This document shows, one piece after another, positions 24,501 through 36,811 of a stretch of 64,000 bases of DNA. The position numbers and the translations under genes were made by a program. The notes beneath the pieces are model-generated. The model made no database searches and was not told where the DNA came from. It saw only the letters and a program-made list of their open reading frames with translations. The DNA lies in NCBI GenBank assembly GCA_010015805.1, contig ML978126.1, forward strand, positions 2,046,001-2,110,000, given 5' to 3'. This stretch comes from Rhizodiscina lignyota (lineage: Eukaryota > Ascomycota > Dothideomycetes > Aulographales > Rhizodiscinaceae). How positions within the stretch are numbered: the stretch's first letter is position 1; every line of letters starts with the position of its first letter.

Positions 24501-25458
24501 CCGTGGCAGACCGAAGAGTTTCCAGGAATGGGAACTACAACGACGCAACAGTGGGCCTTCTCGCAGCAAGAGCCGACCTCGAGGAAAGCTTGTGGATGCA
24601 ACTCCACCTGTGCCTCCACTGCCAGCGCAGACGCTGGAGAGAGATGAAGAGCATTTCTTTTCGCCTACCCCACCTCAGCCCAGAACTAATACAGATGGTG
24701 TCAAAAATTTGCTGGTCAAGCCTCAATCGGGCCATCTGCGGAGCAAGTCGGATACGGCTCCAGAAGTCGTAGTCACGCCTGATTGGACTGCCTCCGGCGA
24801 CATTTGGCGGCAGAGACGAATGCAACTCAGCCAGAATTTGCAACTGCATACGAACAAGGGTTCGGTTCAACCTCTGCCATCAATGAAGGGCAATCAAGGC
24901 TTTGAGCAAGACGAGGCCATCAGTCCTATCGAGCCCATCGAAGAGATGAAGCCGCCAGCGATCGTGGTCTCGAGGTACATGACACCGTCACCGACACAAG
25001 GACTGACAGAACTTGATGCCATGGAGAGCGAGCGGCCTGTGGAACGTTATGAACTCGCTGCGTTCCCAACTCCGCCAAGACCGCCAAAACATTCAACGCC
25101 TGTTTCGGCCAGACCAAGGTCGGCCTCTCCAGCCCCATCGACAGTATTGGAGCAATCCATGGATCCAGTCTCAATGACGCCGCCAAGAAGGATGACGCCC
25201 TTTGATCGCGCTGCTGCGAAGGGAACATCTTCCCCGACTAAGGGTTCCTTGTTGGGTCCTAATCGGACTTCAGTAGCAATGTACGACCGCTACAGCGGTG
25301 GTTTGGCATACGAGTATGAGCCCGGCAAAGGTGTAGGAGGTAGCGCTGGAACTCGAGCCATCAAAGGCGCGACTACTCGAAGAAGCGGACCGTTAAGCCA
25401 AGGATATGGCGTGGATCTCAGCGACGTGCCAGTCTTCTTCCCTCAGCGAGTGGGGTAA
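21554..25458 (+). CDS. Large disordered protein with N-myristoylation signal
   Basis: Two exons, 21554-22049 and 22100-25458, with a 50-nt GT..AG intron; 1,284 residues. Not recognised as a known family. It begins MGNEQSAL: Gly2 and Ser6 match the N-myristoyltransferase consensus, followed by a basic stretch, so membrane anchoring is likely. The only segment that looks folded is a helix near 140-166 (SPVDKKTAVAMLQRFSKNA). The rest is Ser/Pro/Arg-rich, with repeated RRxS and SP/TP sites expected for kinase targets, alternating acidic patches, and short conserved-looking blocks such as the C-terminal GVDLSDVPVFFPQRVG. No enzyme motif or membrane span. A scaffold or polarity/cell-cortex role would fit, but that is inference. 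The start is the first ATG, preceded by a CT-rich leader. Frame and length across the intron are exact. Confidence 0.82.
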
Positions 25459-26219
25459 ATTATTCCGTTTGTGGGAGTTTTCAAGGGGAGATTAAATTAC
25501 TTTTTGGCTTTGGACTTGCTTAACTTTTCTTTTACGACGAATATGGATACATCTCATGGTTTTTAGGCACAGCCTCAAGGCTGTTTTGCCGCATTGTTCT
25601 ATACCCACGGCAAAGATAGGGCTAGCGCTTTGGCTTGGATGGAGGCATCTGAGTAGGCGTCGGCCAGTTGCATTGTATATACCCCTTCGATATTCTTAAT
25701 GTAATCGGATGGAACGTTCGATTCACCAACTTGTCTTGCGGATAATTGGCTCGCGTGACTTTTGTACCACCTCTCACTACGCTGACAGGTCTGATTGAAG
25801 CCGCAGATACTCATCCGCCATCGACTGCAAGCCATAACCTTTATGTGGATTCCCCTAAACCTATGTATCGTAAGAACATCCGAGATGATTCAATATGCTT
25901 GGCATTTGAAGCATTTGCTGCAGGAGAGCGCGGGTAAGCTCCCCCTGGTTGGCCAGAGCGCGAACGACATGGCGTGCGACTTCTAGCCAAATGTCCAAAA
26001 GCACTACGTAGCTCATTCGCTCTCTTCGGAATCAACACCTCTTTCCTTCCTTTTTGTAAATTTTCTTCGAGCAACATTGGCATCTAATCTCCAATGTTCT
26101 CACTGCACATGAGGAGCTAACCTCTGGACTTTCATTTCCTCAAACGCGCGTTCTTCGAGTCTCTCAATACCCCCCTCCCGTCTCTACGGAGTACCGAGCC
26201 AGCAACTGCTGGCTCTGCA
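25459..26219. other. Intergenic region before the mannosidase gene
   Basis: Contains the 3' end of the preceding gene and the promoter/CT-rich leader of the GH47 gene. No gene is supported; the frames present are short and unrecognisable. Confidence 0.4.
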
Positions 26220-28747
<2,528 letters not shown>

Positions 28748-29444
28748 TGAAGAAAGAAAAGAGGAGCTGTTGTCACTCCCGAATAGTGAAGTCCCTTTTC
28801 AAAGTTGGTGCATTGCGATGGCGTTACGTATGTCTGAGTAGGATTGGATTGTATAAGAATCACTATCTTGAAATGTAAAGCGAAGTCGGTCATCACCCCG
28901 ACATATCTCTATGCAAGAGATGCTTGCCTAAAAGCTTGTGTCCTTGCTTGTTTGCGGATTATACCCGCTCTTCCATCCTGTGTACGCTATGCCAAGACAG
29001 GCAACATTAACCCCAATCCCAGTTCAGTGTCCATCCTACTCCGTAACTCCAACCACACCATCCTTCGCCGCATGCAAGGCCGTTTCAGGCACCGGCGCGA
29101 CCCGTACGGACCGATGGAATGCTATTGGTCTATTCTGTGACCATGGTCCAAGAAGACCTTATCGGCGCCATGGCCGAAGGTTCGCCGTCCGGTCTGCGGC
29201 GCCGGCCCTCGATCTCTTCACGGTGAGACGTAGCTTGTTCTAGTATCTCCATGATCTCCTCGCTATCTCGCTCGTCATGTGTAATCGTATGTACGACTAT
29301 CAAGTGTGGGTCCTATGCGCGAGTAGCCATCCGAAAGATGGGTTAAACAGCTCAGGTTCGCCATCAAAGTAGGTTTTGCGCTCTTACTTCCGTCTGGTCA
29401 TACATATTCTCAGTCGAGAGAGTTCAGTTTGGACCTTTGGGACA
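28748..29444. other. Intergenic region before the MFS gene
   Basis: Contains the mannosidase 3' end and the MFS transporter promoter. An in-frame ATG at 29376 could extend the transporter by 23 residues, but that extension looks like leader sequence. No other gene is supported. Confidence 0.4.
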
Positions 29445-31258
29445 ATGGCATCAGTTCAAGATGACGAGCAACCAACTATCCCGGGTACGGTGCACCTGGT
29501 GGATCTAGAGGGTACGATGCATTCGAAGCACGCTACTGGAAAGAATGTGAAGGATGTCGTTCTCGTTCCTGCGCCTTCGTCCGATCCAGATGACCCCCTC
29601 AATTGGAGTCCTCGCCGGAAAGCGCTCGCAATAACTTGCATGTGTGTGTATACACTGATGGTTGGCATTGCTTCTGCAGCCATCTATTCCGTCCTGGTTC
29701 CCATCAGTACCGCCACTGGGCTTACTCTCGGTGACCTCAATGCTGGCACGGGCTATATGTTTCTGTTCTTTGGATGGGGTTGTCTCGTCTGGCAGCCGCT
29801 TGCGCTGCAGTATGGCAAGAGACCGGTGTACCTTGTCAGCATGCTGGCGACATTGGCGATACAAGTGTGGGCGCCGTTTACGAAAACTAATGGCCAGTGG
29901 ATCGCGAACAAGATTCTTCAAGGCTTCTTTGGTGCACCAATTGAGAGCCTGTGCGAGATCACGGTTAGTTCTTTCTAGATGTATGTATACGTAAGTGATG
30001 AACTTTGATTGACGATTTCACAGTGCTGCGATCTTTACTTTCAGCATCAGCGCGGCGCCTATATTGCGCTCTATGGGCTCCTTCTTGCTGGAAGCAACTT
30101 TTTCGCACCAATCATTGCTGGTTTCATAGCCGATGGACAAGGCTGGCAGTGGGTGCTAGTAAGATCATGTCCCCCATATGGTTTTCTTTGCGTGGGCTGA
30201 CTTCTGTACTTAGTACTGGTGCGCTATATTCTGTGGGATTGGCTTCGTATTCCTCTTTTTCTTTATGGAAGGTGAGACTTTTTCAATCAGGAGCCCCCGC
30301 TGCGACTTACATCTCATCAGAAACAAACTACACTCGCAGTCCAATCCACGGAGACACTCCCACTTCTGCATCAGAGCAATCGAGTGAAGCTGTCGGCACA
30401 GAGAAACAGCTGGACGAGAAAGCTATTGCTCCAGTTGACAATCCAGTTGCGGAAACAGGCAATACAACTCTACCACCTTCGAGGAAGACATATATCCAGA
30501 AGCTTTACCTGTTCCAGTCGATGGATCTGAATAAGCCAAATCAGCTCAAGGGTATGGTTATGCGGCCGCTCATCTTCCTCACTTTCCCCGTCGTCTTCTA
30601 CGCGGGCTTCTCATATGGAAGTAGTCTTGTCTGGTTCAATGTCCTCAATGGCACGGCTTCGCTTATTCTGGGCGAGACGTATGGATTTCCTGCATCAATG
30701 GTGGGACTGACGTACATTTCACCGCTGATTGGAGTTGCCATTGCTGCGTTCTACACTGGAATCATCGGCGATCGATTCACTCTAAAGATGGCCCGCCGTA
30801 ATGGTGGTATCTTGGAATCCGAGTTCCGTCTCTGGCTCTTCGCACCATCCGTTATCCTGGTCCCTTGGGCTCTGATCCAATGGGGTGTCGGTGCTGCTCA
30901 TCACATCCACTGGTTTGGTTGTGTCTTTGCCATGTGCCTCATTGCGATTACCAACACCGTAGGCATCCAACTATCCGTCTCATACAACATCGACAGCTAT
31001 CGAGCACTCGCTGGAGATAGCCTGGTCACTGTGATCATTGTCCGGAACACGATGAGCTTCGCAATAGGCTACGGTATCACGCCGTGGATCAATAATATGG
31101 GGCTGCAGAACGCGTTCATAACAGCTGCATTCGTTGGGATGGCTCAAGTCTTGACGGTCTTGATTTTCATCAAGTGTGGGAAAGGGATACGGGAGCGGAG
31201 CATTAGAAGATATGAGAAGTATTTGCAGCAAATGGTGGAAGGGGGATTGGCTCATTGA
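29445..31258 (+). CDS. MFS transporter, probable 12-TM drug:H+ antiporter type
   Basis: Four exons, 29445-29963, 30024-30158, 30214-30271 and 30321-31258; 549 residues. The N-terminal PDDPLNWS motif directly before the first helix, the helix-2/3 loop LQYGKRPVYLVS (motif A variant) and ETNY after helix 6 are typical of fungal DHA1-type major facilitator transporters at the plasma membrane. Hydrophobic segments are consistent with 12 spans, with a cytosolic loop of about 90 residues in the middle (ETNYTRSP to PNQLKGM). The introns lie in the first half, between helices 4 and 6, and each junction restores the expected sequence (GQGWQWVLYWCAIFCGIGFVFLFFFMEE). Substrate unknown; relatives export drugs, polyamines or small metabolites. 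I chose the ATG at 29445 rather than 29376 because the upstream 23 residues have no counterpart in the family. Confidence 0.88.
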
Positions 31259-32040
31259 TAGAATACTCGCAGCTCTTCGGAAGGTGCATGTCATAGAGAA
31301 TTTAGAATCTGAATCGCAATATTCCGCAAGGGTGATTGCCTACTTATTACGATGCTCAAGGTATACTCTTCTTTAGGAAGTTGAACTACCGTCCATAATA
31401 GAATGGAATGCCTAATTGTCAAATCTGATCAGGTCGGAAGAGTTCACTGGGGAGACGTCGATAGCTATGGGAGAGCGTTAATCATTTCGGACGAAATGCT
31501 GTCTCTTACCATTTCCGTATCGGGACTTTCAGGACTGGAGCGTAAAAGCCACAATCAACATCGTACCGTATCCCGGTCTTACATATACTCCGTAACAGAG
31601 TGGGAGTGGATTTAGGGAGGGATCCCTTTGTAATGTCGCGCCAAGACTTGATGTTTGTGTCACGGGCGGAGCGGACCTGGCGGGGCAACGACACAGGGCA
31701 GCTCTGTGGTATCTTACAAGTTTTGCATATTTTCGTGAGTTAAAAATTTTAATTTTTTTTTAAAGATTTCTGTAGGCCTCTAATGGGACGAGCACCACTG
31801 GCATACTGGGGTCAATCAAAGTTCGAATCTGAGCAGAATCTCGAACGTCTTGACGCATATGAGAGCGAGCACGACTCCACCATCAAGCCACTTTGCTACT
31901 GGTCGTGCCGTTTTCAACGAAGGCAGACTCCTGAACAGCTGAACCAACATCGCACCTTTCGGCACGCGCTCTCGTGAAATGGATCATCTTTACTAGCAAC
32001 AAAGAGTAGGACTAAGGATCAGGCCTTAGTACGCAGCGCA
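31259..32040. other. Intergenic region upstream of the rhomboid gene
   Basis: MFS 3' end and PCP1 promoter. A T-rich/A-rich tract lies at about 31739-31770. No gene is supported. Confidence 0.4.
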
Positions 32041-33168
32041 ATGTTGCGACAGCAACTCCTAAGAAGGACGGCCGCTCAGGCCAAAAAGGGCCTTTCACAA
32101 CAGAAAGGCATTCATGCCAGTTCTATAAAACGAATTCTCAGCGCTCCTAAGCCCCGAGCCAGTCCAAACCAAGAGAGAAATGTCAACGAGACCCTGAAAT
32201 TCAACCCGCCAGATTCCGTCGGAGCGAGGGAAGCCATTATAAAACGGCTTGAGGATGCCGTTGCTCGGGGACAGCTTCCTCCAGTGCGAGTTCTTCGCCC
32301 TTCAGTATTTTGTCTAATAGCAGCCGGCTTAATATATCTCGGTTGCGCTGCTTATGAGGTTCACCAAGACGTCAAAGCCACAAAGGCAAAGTTGCCTGTC
32401 GCCGCTAGAATCACATTCGACATGATCGAAGCAAACGGACGCAATACCCGTATTCAGGAAGCCTTCCATCCAATGCCGCCGTTCGACCTGTCCCGCCCTG
32501 GAGCCACATGGAATGGACTGTCAGGCCCGAACCAAGTGTTTGCCACCATCGCGGGCTTGAACATGGGCCTTTATGCACTACAGGCCACAGCGACCCCTTC
32601 ACTTTCGTATTACCTTTCGCATATACCGATCACGAACAGAAACTATACACATTTCACCTCCATGTTTGGACACGCCGGCCTCGCACATCTTGGTCTGAAC
32701 CTCTTTGCTCTATTCAACTTCGGCCCTGCCGTGGCCAAAACTCGCACATTCGAAGCCAGCGGCAGTCATTTGACGGCATTCTATCTCTCGGCAGGTCTAT
32801 TCTCCAGCTTGGCAGACCATTTCTCATCCATCTTGGGTGCGGGCCGAAGCCGTTTCATACCAGCCATGGGCGCGAGTGGTGCCATCATGGCCGTACTTGG
32901 CGCGTTTGCCATGTCGTATCCGAATGCGGGGGTTGGTATTATCTTTATTCCTATTAGCATTCCTGCGCAGTACGGGTTCGCTGCGCTTCTGGCTTACGAG
33001 ACGTACGGAGTGGTTCGAGGCTTTTCTGGTTCACGTATCGCACACGGGGCACATCTTGGAGGGTTGTTGGTTGGATCGGCGTACGTTTATATCAATGGAA
33101 AGAAGAATATCTGGACACCGACACGCAGGTTTGCATACAACCAGATGGCGCGTTTGAATATGATCTAG
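32041..33168 (+). CDS. PCP1: Mitochondrial rhomboid protease PCP1
   Basis: A single-exon 375-residue inner-membrane serine protease. The first 35 residues (MLRQQLLRRTAAQAKKG..) are Arg/Lys-rich without acidic residues, as expected for a mitochondrial presequence. A first transmembrane helix lies near 90-106 and the six-helix rhomboid core follows: HLGLN in the second core helix, catalytic Ser279 in GASGA and catalytic His338 in AHGAHLGG. An extra N-terminal helix before the core is the mitochondrial (PARL/Pcp1) topology. In yeast Pcp1 cleaves Mgm1 and Ccp1 and so controls mitochondrial fusion; the same role is inferred here. The start is the first ATG after a stop-rich leader. Confidence 0.92.
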   Translation: MLRQQLLRRTAAQAKKGLSQQKGIHASSIKRILSAPKPRASPNQERNVNETLKFNPPDSVGAREAIIKRLEDAVARGQLPPVRVLRPSVFCLIAAGLIYLGCAAYEVHQDVKATKAKLPVAARITFDMIEANGRNTRIQEAFHPMPPFDLSRPGATWNGLSGPNQVFATIAGLNMGLYALQATATPSLSYYLSHIPITNRNYTHFTSMFGHAGLAHLGLNLFALFNFGPAVAKTRTFEASGSHLTAFYLSAGLFSSLADHFSSILGAGRSRFIPAMGASGAIMAVLGAFAMSYPNAGVGIIFIPISIPAQYGFAALLAYETYGVVRGFSGSRIAHGAHLGGLLVGSAYVYINGKKNIWTPTRRFAYNQMARLNMI

Positions 33169-33952
33169 GGCCTGTTTGCTCACTCAAAACTACGGCATGG
33201 AATGGCTTGGTGCCGAGGGTGAAGAAGAAAAAAAGAAAGAAAGAAAGAAAGAAGAAACCTCCCAGACAAACGGCTTCTTGTGCGATAATTGGATAGGAAG
33301 AGAAACCGAAAGCAATTTCGGTACTTGAATGTCCTATAGTGTCTGCTTCTAAGTGGATAGAAAAGAAGCTGTATTTTAACCATACCAAGTACAGCATCAC
33401 CGATCTCTACTGTTAATCGTCGTGCTATTCTTCGAGCGAATATCCCCAGCAATTCTGTCAGTCATATGCATTGAACTCGAAACGGCAGTCTATCAATGCG
33501 TGGAACTAGGGTGGCGATAGTGGCAGAGCGGCGAGGACAAATCGAATAAAGTTGTGTGAGGACTGTGTTGTTGAAGATAAAATACCTGTGGAAATGGCCG
33601 GCGTAGAAGACGTCCTTCCGGGAGCTGAACGGGAGGCGACAATTGCGTTTAGTGGTGTTGGGAGTTAGTTTGTATTCTCCGCACGGTACCTTGAAGTTTT
33701 GATGAACTCGGATTCACATGAGAAGCTGAACACTACGAGCCTGGCGTGAGGCAAAATACAGAGCTCCGGTGCATCGGTCGATTCACAAATCTTTCATGTT
33801 CTAAGTTCATCGTGAAATAAATCAAGAGAATGAAGCATACCCTGTACACGAGGTTCCACTGCACGAGTTGTTGAAATGCGCGTCTATTTAGCAAGCTCTC
33901 ATACATACATTTGTCTCCAACTCCCGATCCCAAGTCCAACTCCGAAGGAGGC
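33169..33952. other. Convergent intergenic region with GAAA microsatellite
   Basis: The 3' ends of PCP1 and the short-chain dehydrogenase meet here. It contains the purine tract listed separately at 33221-33257. No gene is supported. Confidence 0.4.
33221..33257 (+). repeat. (GAAA)n purine microsatellite
   Basis: A pure-purine tract of about 37 nt made of GAA and GAAA units, about five GAAA in a row, about 55 bases after the PCP1 stop and probably within its 3' UTR. Confidence 0.85.
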
Positions 33953-34956
33953 TCATCGCGCAACATATCCGCCATCGACTGACACGCAAGCACCGGTCAT
34001 CCAACTGGCGTCATCGCTTGCGAGGACAACAGCCATTTTGGCGATATCTTCGGGCCTTCCGGGACCTCGAAACGGATACATCTGGTTCATTGCCTCCATC
34101 GAGACCATGTGTTTTGTCGTCTCAGCGAATATAGCAGTTTGAACGTCTAGGCTTGGTTAGCACACGAGACTTGAAAGTGGGATGGAAGATTCTCACGTCC
34201 TGGGTTAATCGCATTGCAATGGATAAGGTGGGGTGAATAGTCAACCGATATGTTTCGCGTGAGATTGCTCACGGCACCTTTGGATGCACAGTATGATGCT
34301 TTGAGACAGTTAGCTGCCCTGCTTATTACACCTCGTCATCCCTGAATATGTCAAAGCGAAACATACGGTTATTCGCGCCCCCGACGAGACCGTATATCGA
34401 CGAGATATTGATGATCCAGCCTCTATCACCACATGGATGCGGTTCCTGTGCGAGCATCTGGGTAATAGCGTACTTGCAGCCCAAAAAAACAGATTTGGCA
34501 TTTATGCTCATGGTCAAGTCCCATGTCTCTTCGCTCGTCGTATGTACGGGTTGTGGATTCCGTGCTTCGAGCGCTATGCCGGCGTTATTTACCATACTGA
34601 ATGTTGTGGTCAGCTCATCGTTTCCGGAAAACCGGAGAGTGTAGTACTCGCACGTCCAGGCGACCATACTGAGCCACCGCTTTCTCCACCAGGCTCTCGA
34701 CGTCTGCTGCGATGCCGACATTGCATTCCACAAAGATGGCGTCGCCACCTGCTTGCTGGATAAGTCCATGCGTATCAACGGCCGTCTCTCCTGGCACTTC
34801 AGCTCTTGCTGTTGAGCGAATATCTGCACACACGACTTTTGCCCCCTCCTGTGCATAAAGCAGAGAAATTGCTCGACCAAGTCCGGAACTGGAGCCCGTG
34901 ACAATGGCGACTTTGTCTTGGAGACGGCCGGGAGGTTTGGTAGATGTGGCAGTCAT
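33953..34956 (-). CDS. Short-chain dehydrogenase/reductase (SDR)
   Basis: Four exons, 34956-34652, 34596-34367, 34298-34197 and 34146-33953; 276 residues, the usual length of classical SDRs. The motifs are complete: TGSSSGLG for the cofactor near residue 20, NNAG at 105-108, the catalytic Ser in INISSIYG, and Tyr181/Lys185 in YCASK. An acidic residue after the second beta strand (VVCADIR) suggests NAD(H) over NADP(H), and the ending WMTGACVSVDGGY is typical. The first intron has GC..AG ends: splicing at GGACGT|GCGAGT yields the expected GRLDVMVNNAG, whereas GT alternatives nearby give a stop or an extra segment. The substrate is unknown; FabG-like and many secondary-metabolite reductases share this pattern. 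The gene is divergent from TRM112, with 483 bp between the starts. Confidence 0.88.
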
Positions 34957-35439
34957 GATGATGAACAGAATAAAGGAAACGGAGTAGAGAATTGAAATGG
35001 GTCGAGATCAAGTCAGTTTTGAACAAAGTGTTGAGAGATACTTATACCGAGAGCTGCATCGTGATCGGACGGCAGCCTGCGAAAGTAGCTTATGAACAGC
35101 TCCAGCAATGTTGGGCCGGTGCACGTAACGGCAAGATTGCCGAGTCAATCAAGTGTTGAACAGCTAAGTGGAAGCTCCGTCAGTGTCCAACTTACTAGCT
35201 TACATCGTGACAAGTGGACATGAACACTGTTGAAGCCTTTTGGCTTGAAGTTCCAAATACCTCACGCCGAATTAAGTAACTTTCGCGGTAGGGCTGAGCA
35301 GCCTCGTCCTTTGAAACTTATCCTGGAAGGAAATTTACGCGAGCAATTAACCCCCCATTTCACACTTTCAATACCATTTCCTACGCATCGTCCACCGGCA
35401 AGCCTTCCCTTCGCGAACAACATCATAACCTTCCGAGAA
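34957..35439. promoter_or_regulatory. Divergent promoter, SDR and TRM112
   Basis: 483 bp between two divergent start codons. The TRM112 leader (about 35350-35439) is pyrimidine-rich. No specific element is recognised. Confidence 0.45.
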
Positions 35440-35936
35440 ATGAAGATCCTAACCCTCAACTTCCTCACCTGCGCGCGCAAGACGTGCAAGTCCTCCCCCG
35501 CCGCCTTCCCTCTGCACCCCCGCGACGCGGAGCTCGAGATCGTGGAGACCGAGTTCAACGCGCTTTTCATCCAAAATATACTGCCACGGGTCGAGTGGGA
35601 TGCGCTGAAGGGGTTGTGTACAGAGGTTAGTCTCTAGCATTTTCTTTCTGCTCTTAGAATGTATTCGAGGTGCTGATGATAGAATTTATCAAACAGCTCG
35701 GGCTCACAAACGTCCCACCAGAAGCGCCTGAACCCAAAGAGCTTTTCGACACGTCTATAAAATCGGCGGGTATAGATGAGAAGGAGAAGGAGCCGACGCA
35801 ATTGACACGAGACCTGCATAATCTGCTCCTCGAGACGACGATACAGTCCGGGAAGTTGGTGTGTGGAAACTGTGGGCACGAATATGCGATTAAGGAGGGC
35901 ATCGCAAACTTCTTGTTGCCAAGCCATATGGTGTGA
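35440..35936 (+). CDS. TRM112: TRM112, methyltransferase activator
   Basis: Two exons, 35440-35625 and 35697-35936, with a 71-nt intron; 141 residues. The opening MKILTLNFLTC and the closing CGNCGHEYAIKEGIANFLLPSHMV are hallmarks of Trm112. The zinc-binding cysteines are visible at the N-terminus (CARKTC) and C-terminus (CGNC), and the final IxNFLLPxH segment is the methyltransferase-binding face. Trm112 is the obligate partner of several methyltransferases: Trm9 and Trm11 on tRNA, Mtq2 on eRF1 and Bud23 on 18S rRNA. It is slightly longer than yeast Trm112 because of an acidic insert in the middle (EPKELFDTSIKSAG..). Retaining the intron would end the protein after 64 residues, within the first domain. 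Confidence 0.95.
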
Positions 35937-36811
35937 AATGAAGGGAACATGATGAGGATGAAAATATCCAATGGACGCTTAAGGGCGGTCATATGAGCTC
36001 TCTACGATGATATTGATTGGACGGTCTATATTGAAGAGCGCTATGAACCCTTTCAAGGAGGGATCTGTTCGCTCTTCTGGGCAGCGATTAAACGAAGCTG
36101 CAGGCAAGTCCGGCGCATATTCATGCCGTGCAGCTCGGACGTGGCGGTGGCATGTCATATGTCAACCGGATAGAAGAACAGCGATGGCGGACGACTGCAT
36201 TCACGAGTCGAAGCGACTGGAGCAAATGTCACACTGGTCACCACGTCACGAAAAGATAGAGTCGTCAAAGATCAGAATGATCTTATATTCAAGCCTTCCA
36301 TTGCGCTCCCTTCAACGTTCAATGCCCGCTTCATGCTTCACATCGACGGACCATGTCGAGCCCAGCTCATCACTCCCAGCTCCCGCTCCATCCGCAATTG
36401 CGCAGATCTGTTCTACAATGCAAAGAAAAAAGGCAGAGAAGAAAAGACGGCAAGAAAAACAAAATTAGAGAGTCGAGTCGACTTTATGTATCTCATCTCG
36501 ACTTCCCCATTCAACGCTGACAAAGTCGCAACGCATCCCAAAACCATATGCTTCAAATGAGGTCGACAAACACCAACGTTCACTATAGAGAAAAAGGGAA
36601 TCCAGTTGAGAAGCCGGTGATGCTTGTTTTCTTTCCATTGCTGTAACCGCCAATCCGTCCACTCCAAGACACGCCGGCCATGCAGAAAGTTGAGAAGTGC
36701 GGATGCCCTCCGAAGTGCCGTCGGAAAGTCTGAGTTGATGCTTCTTGACGCCGATGAAAACTTTTAGAGAAGCCTTGAAATGACAGTTGCGGTTTTCGAT
36801 TTACAAGACGA
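35937..36811. other. Convergent intergenic region
   Basis: TRM112 and SET1 3' ends. A 153-codon frame at 36007-36468 has no recognisable features and ends in a Lys/Arg tract encoded by A-rich sequence; not called. Confidence 0.4.

Noticed and set aside
29376-29444. Earlier in-frame ATG for the MFS transporter
   Set aside because: The 23 extra residues do not resemble the family N-terminus; 29445 was chosen.
31815-31840. B-box-like GTTCGAATC
   Set aside because: The flanking bases do not form a T-arm and there is no A box at the proper spacing.
29445-34956. A possible secondary-metabolite cluster (MFS transporter, SDR, with a lyase and hydrolase elsewhere)
   Set aside because: No backbone enzyme (PKS, NRPS, terpene synthase) or pathway regulator is present, and housekeeping genes such as PCP1 separate the candidates.
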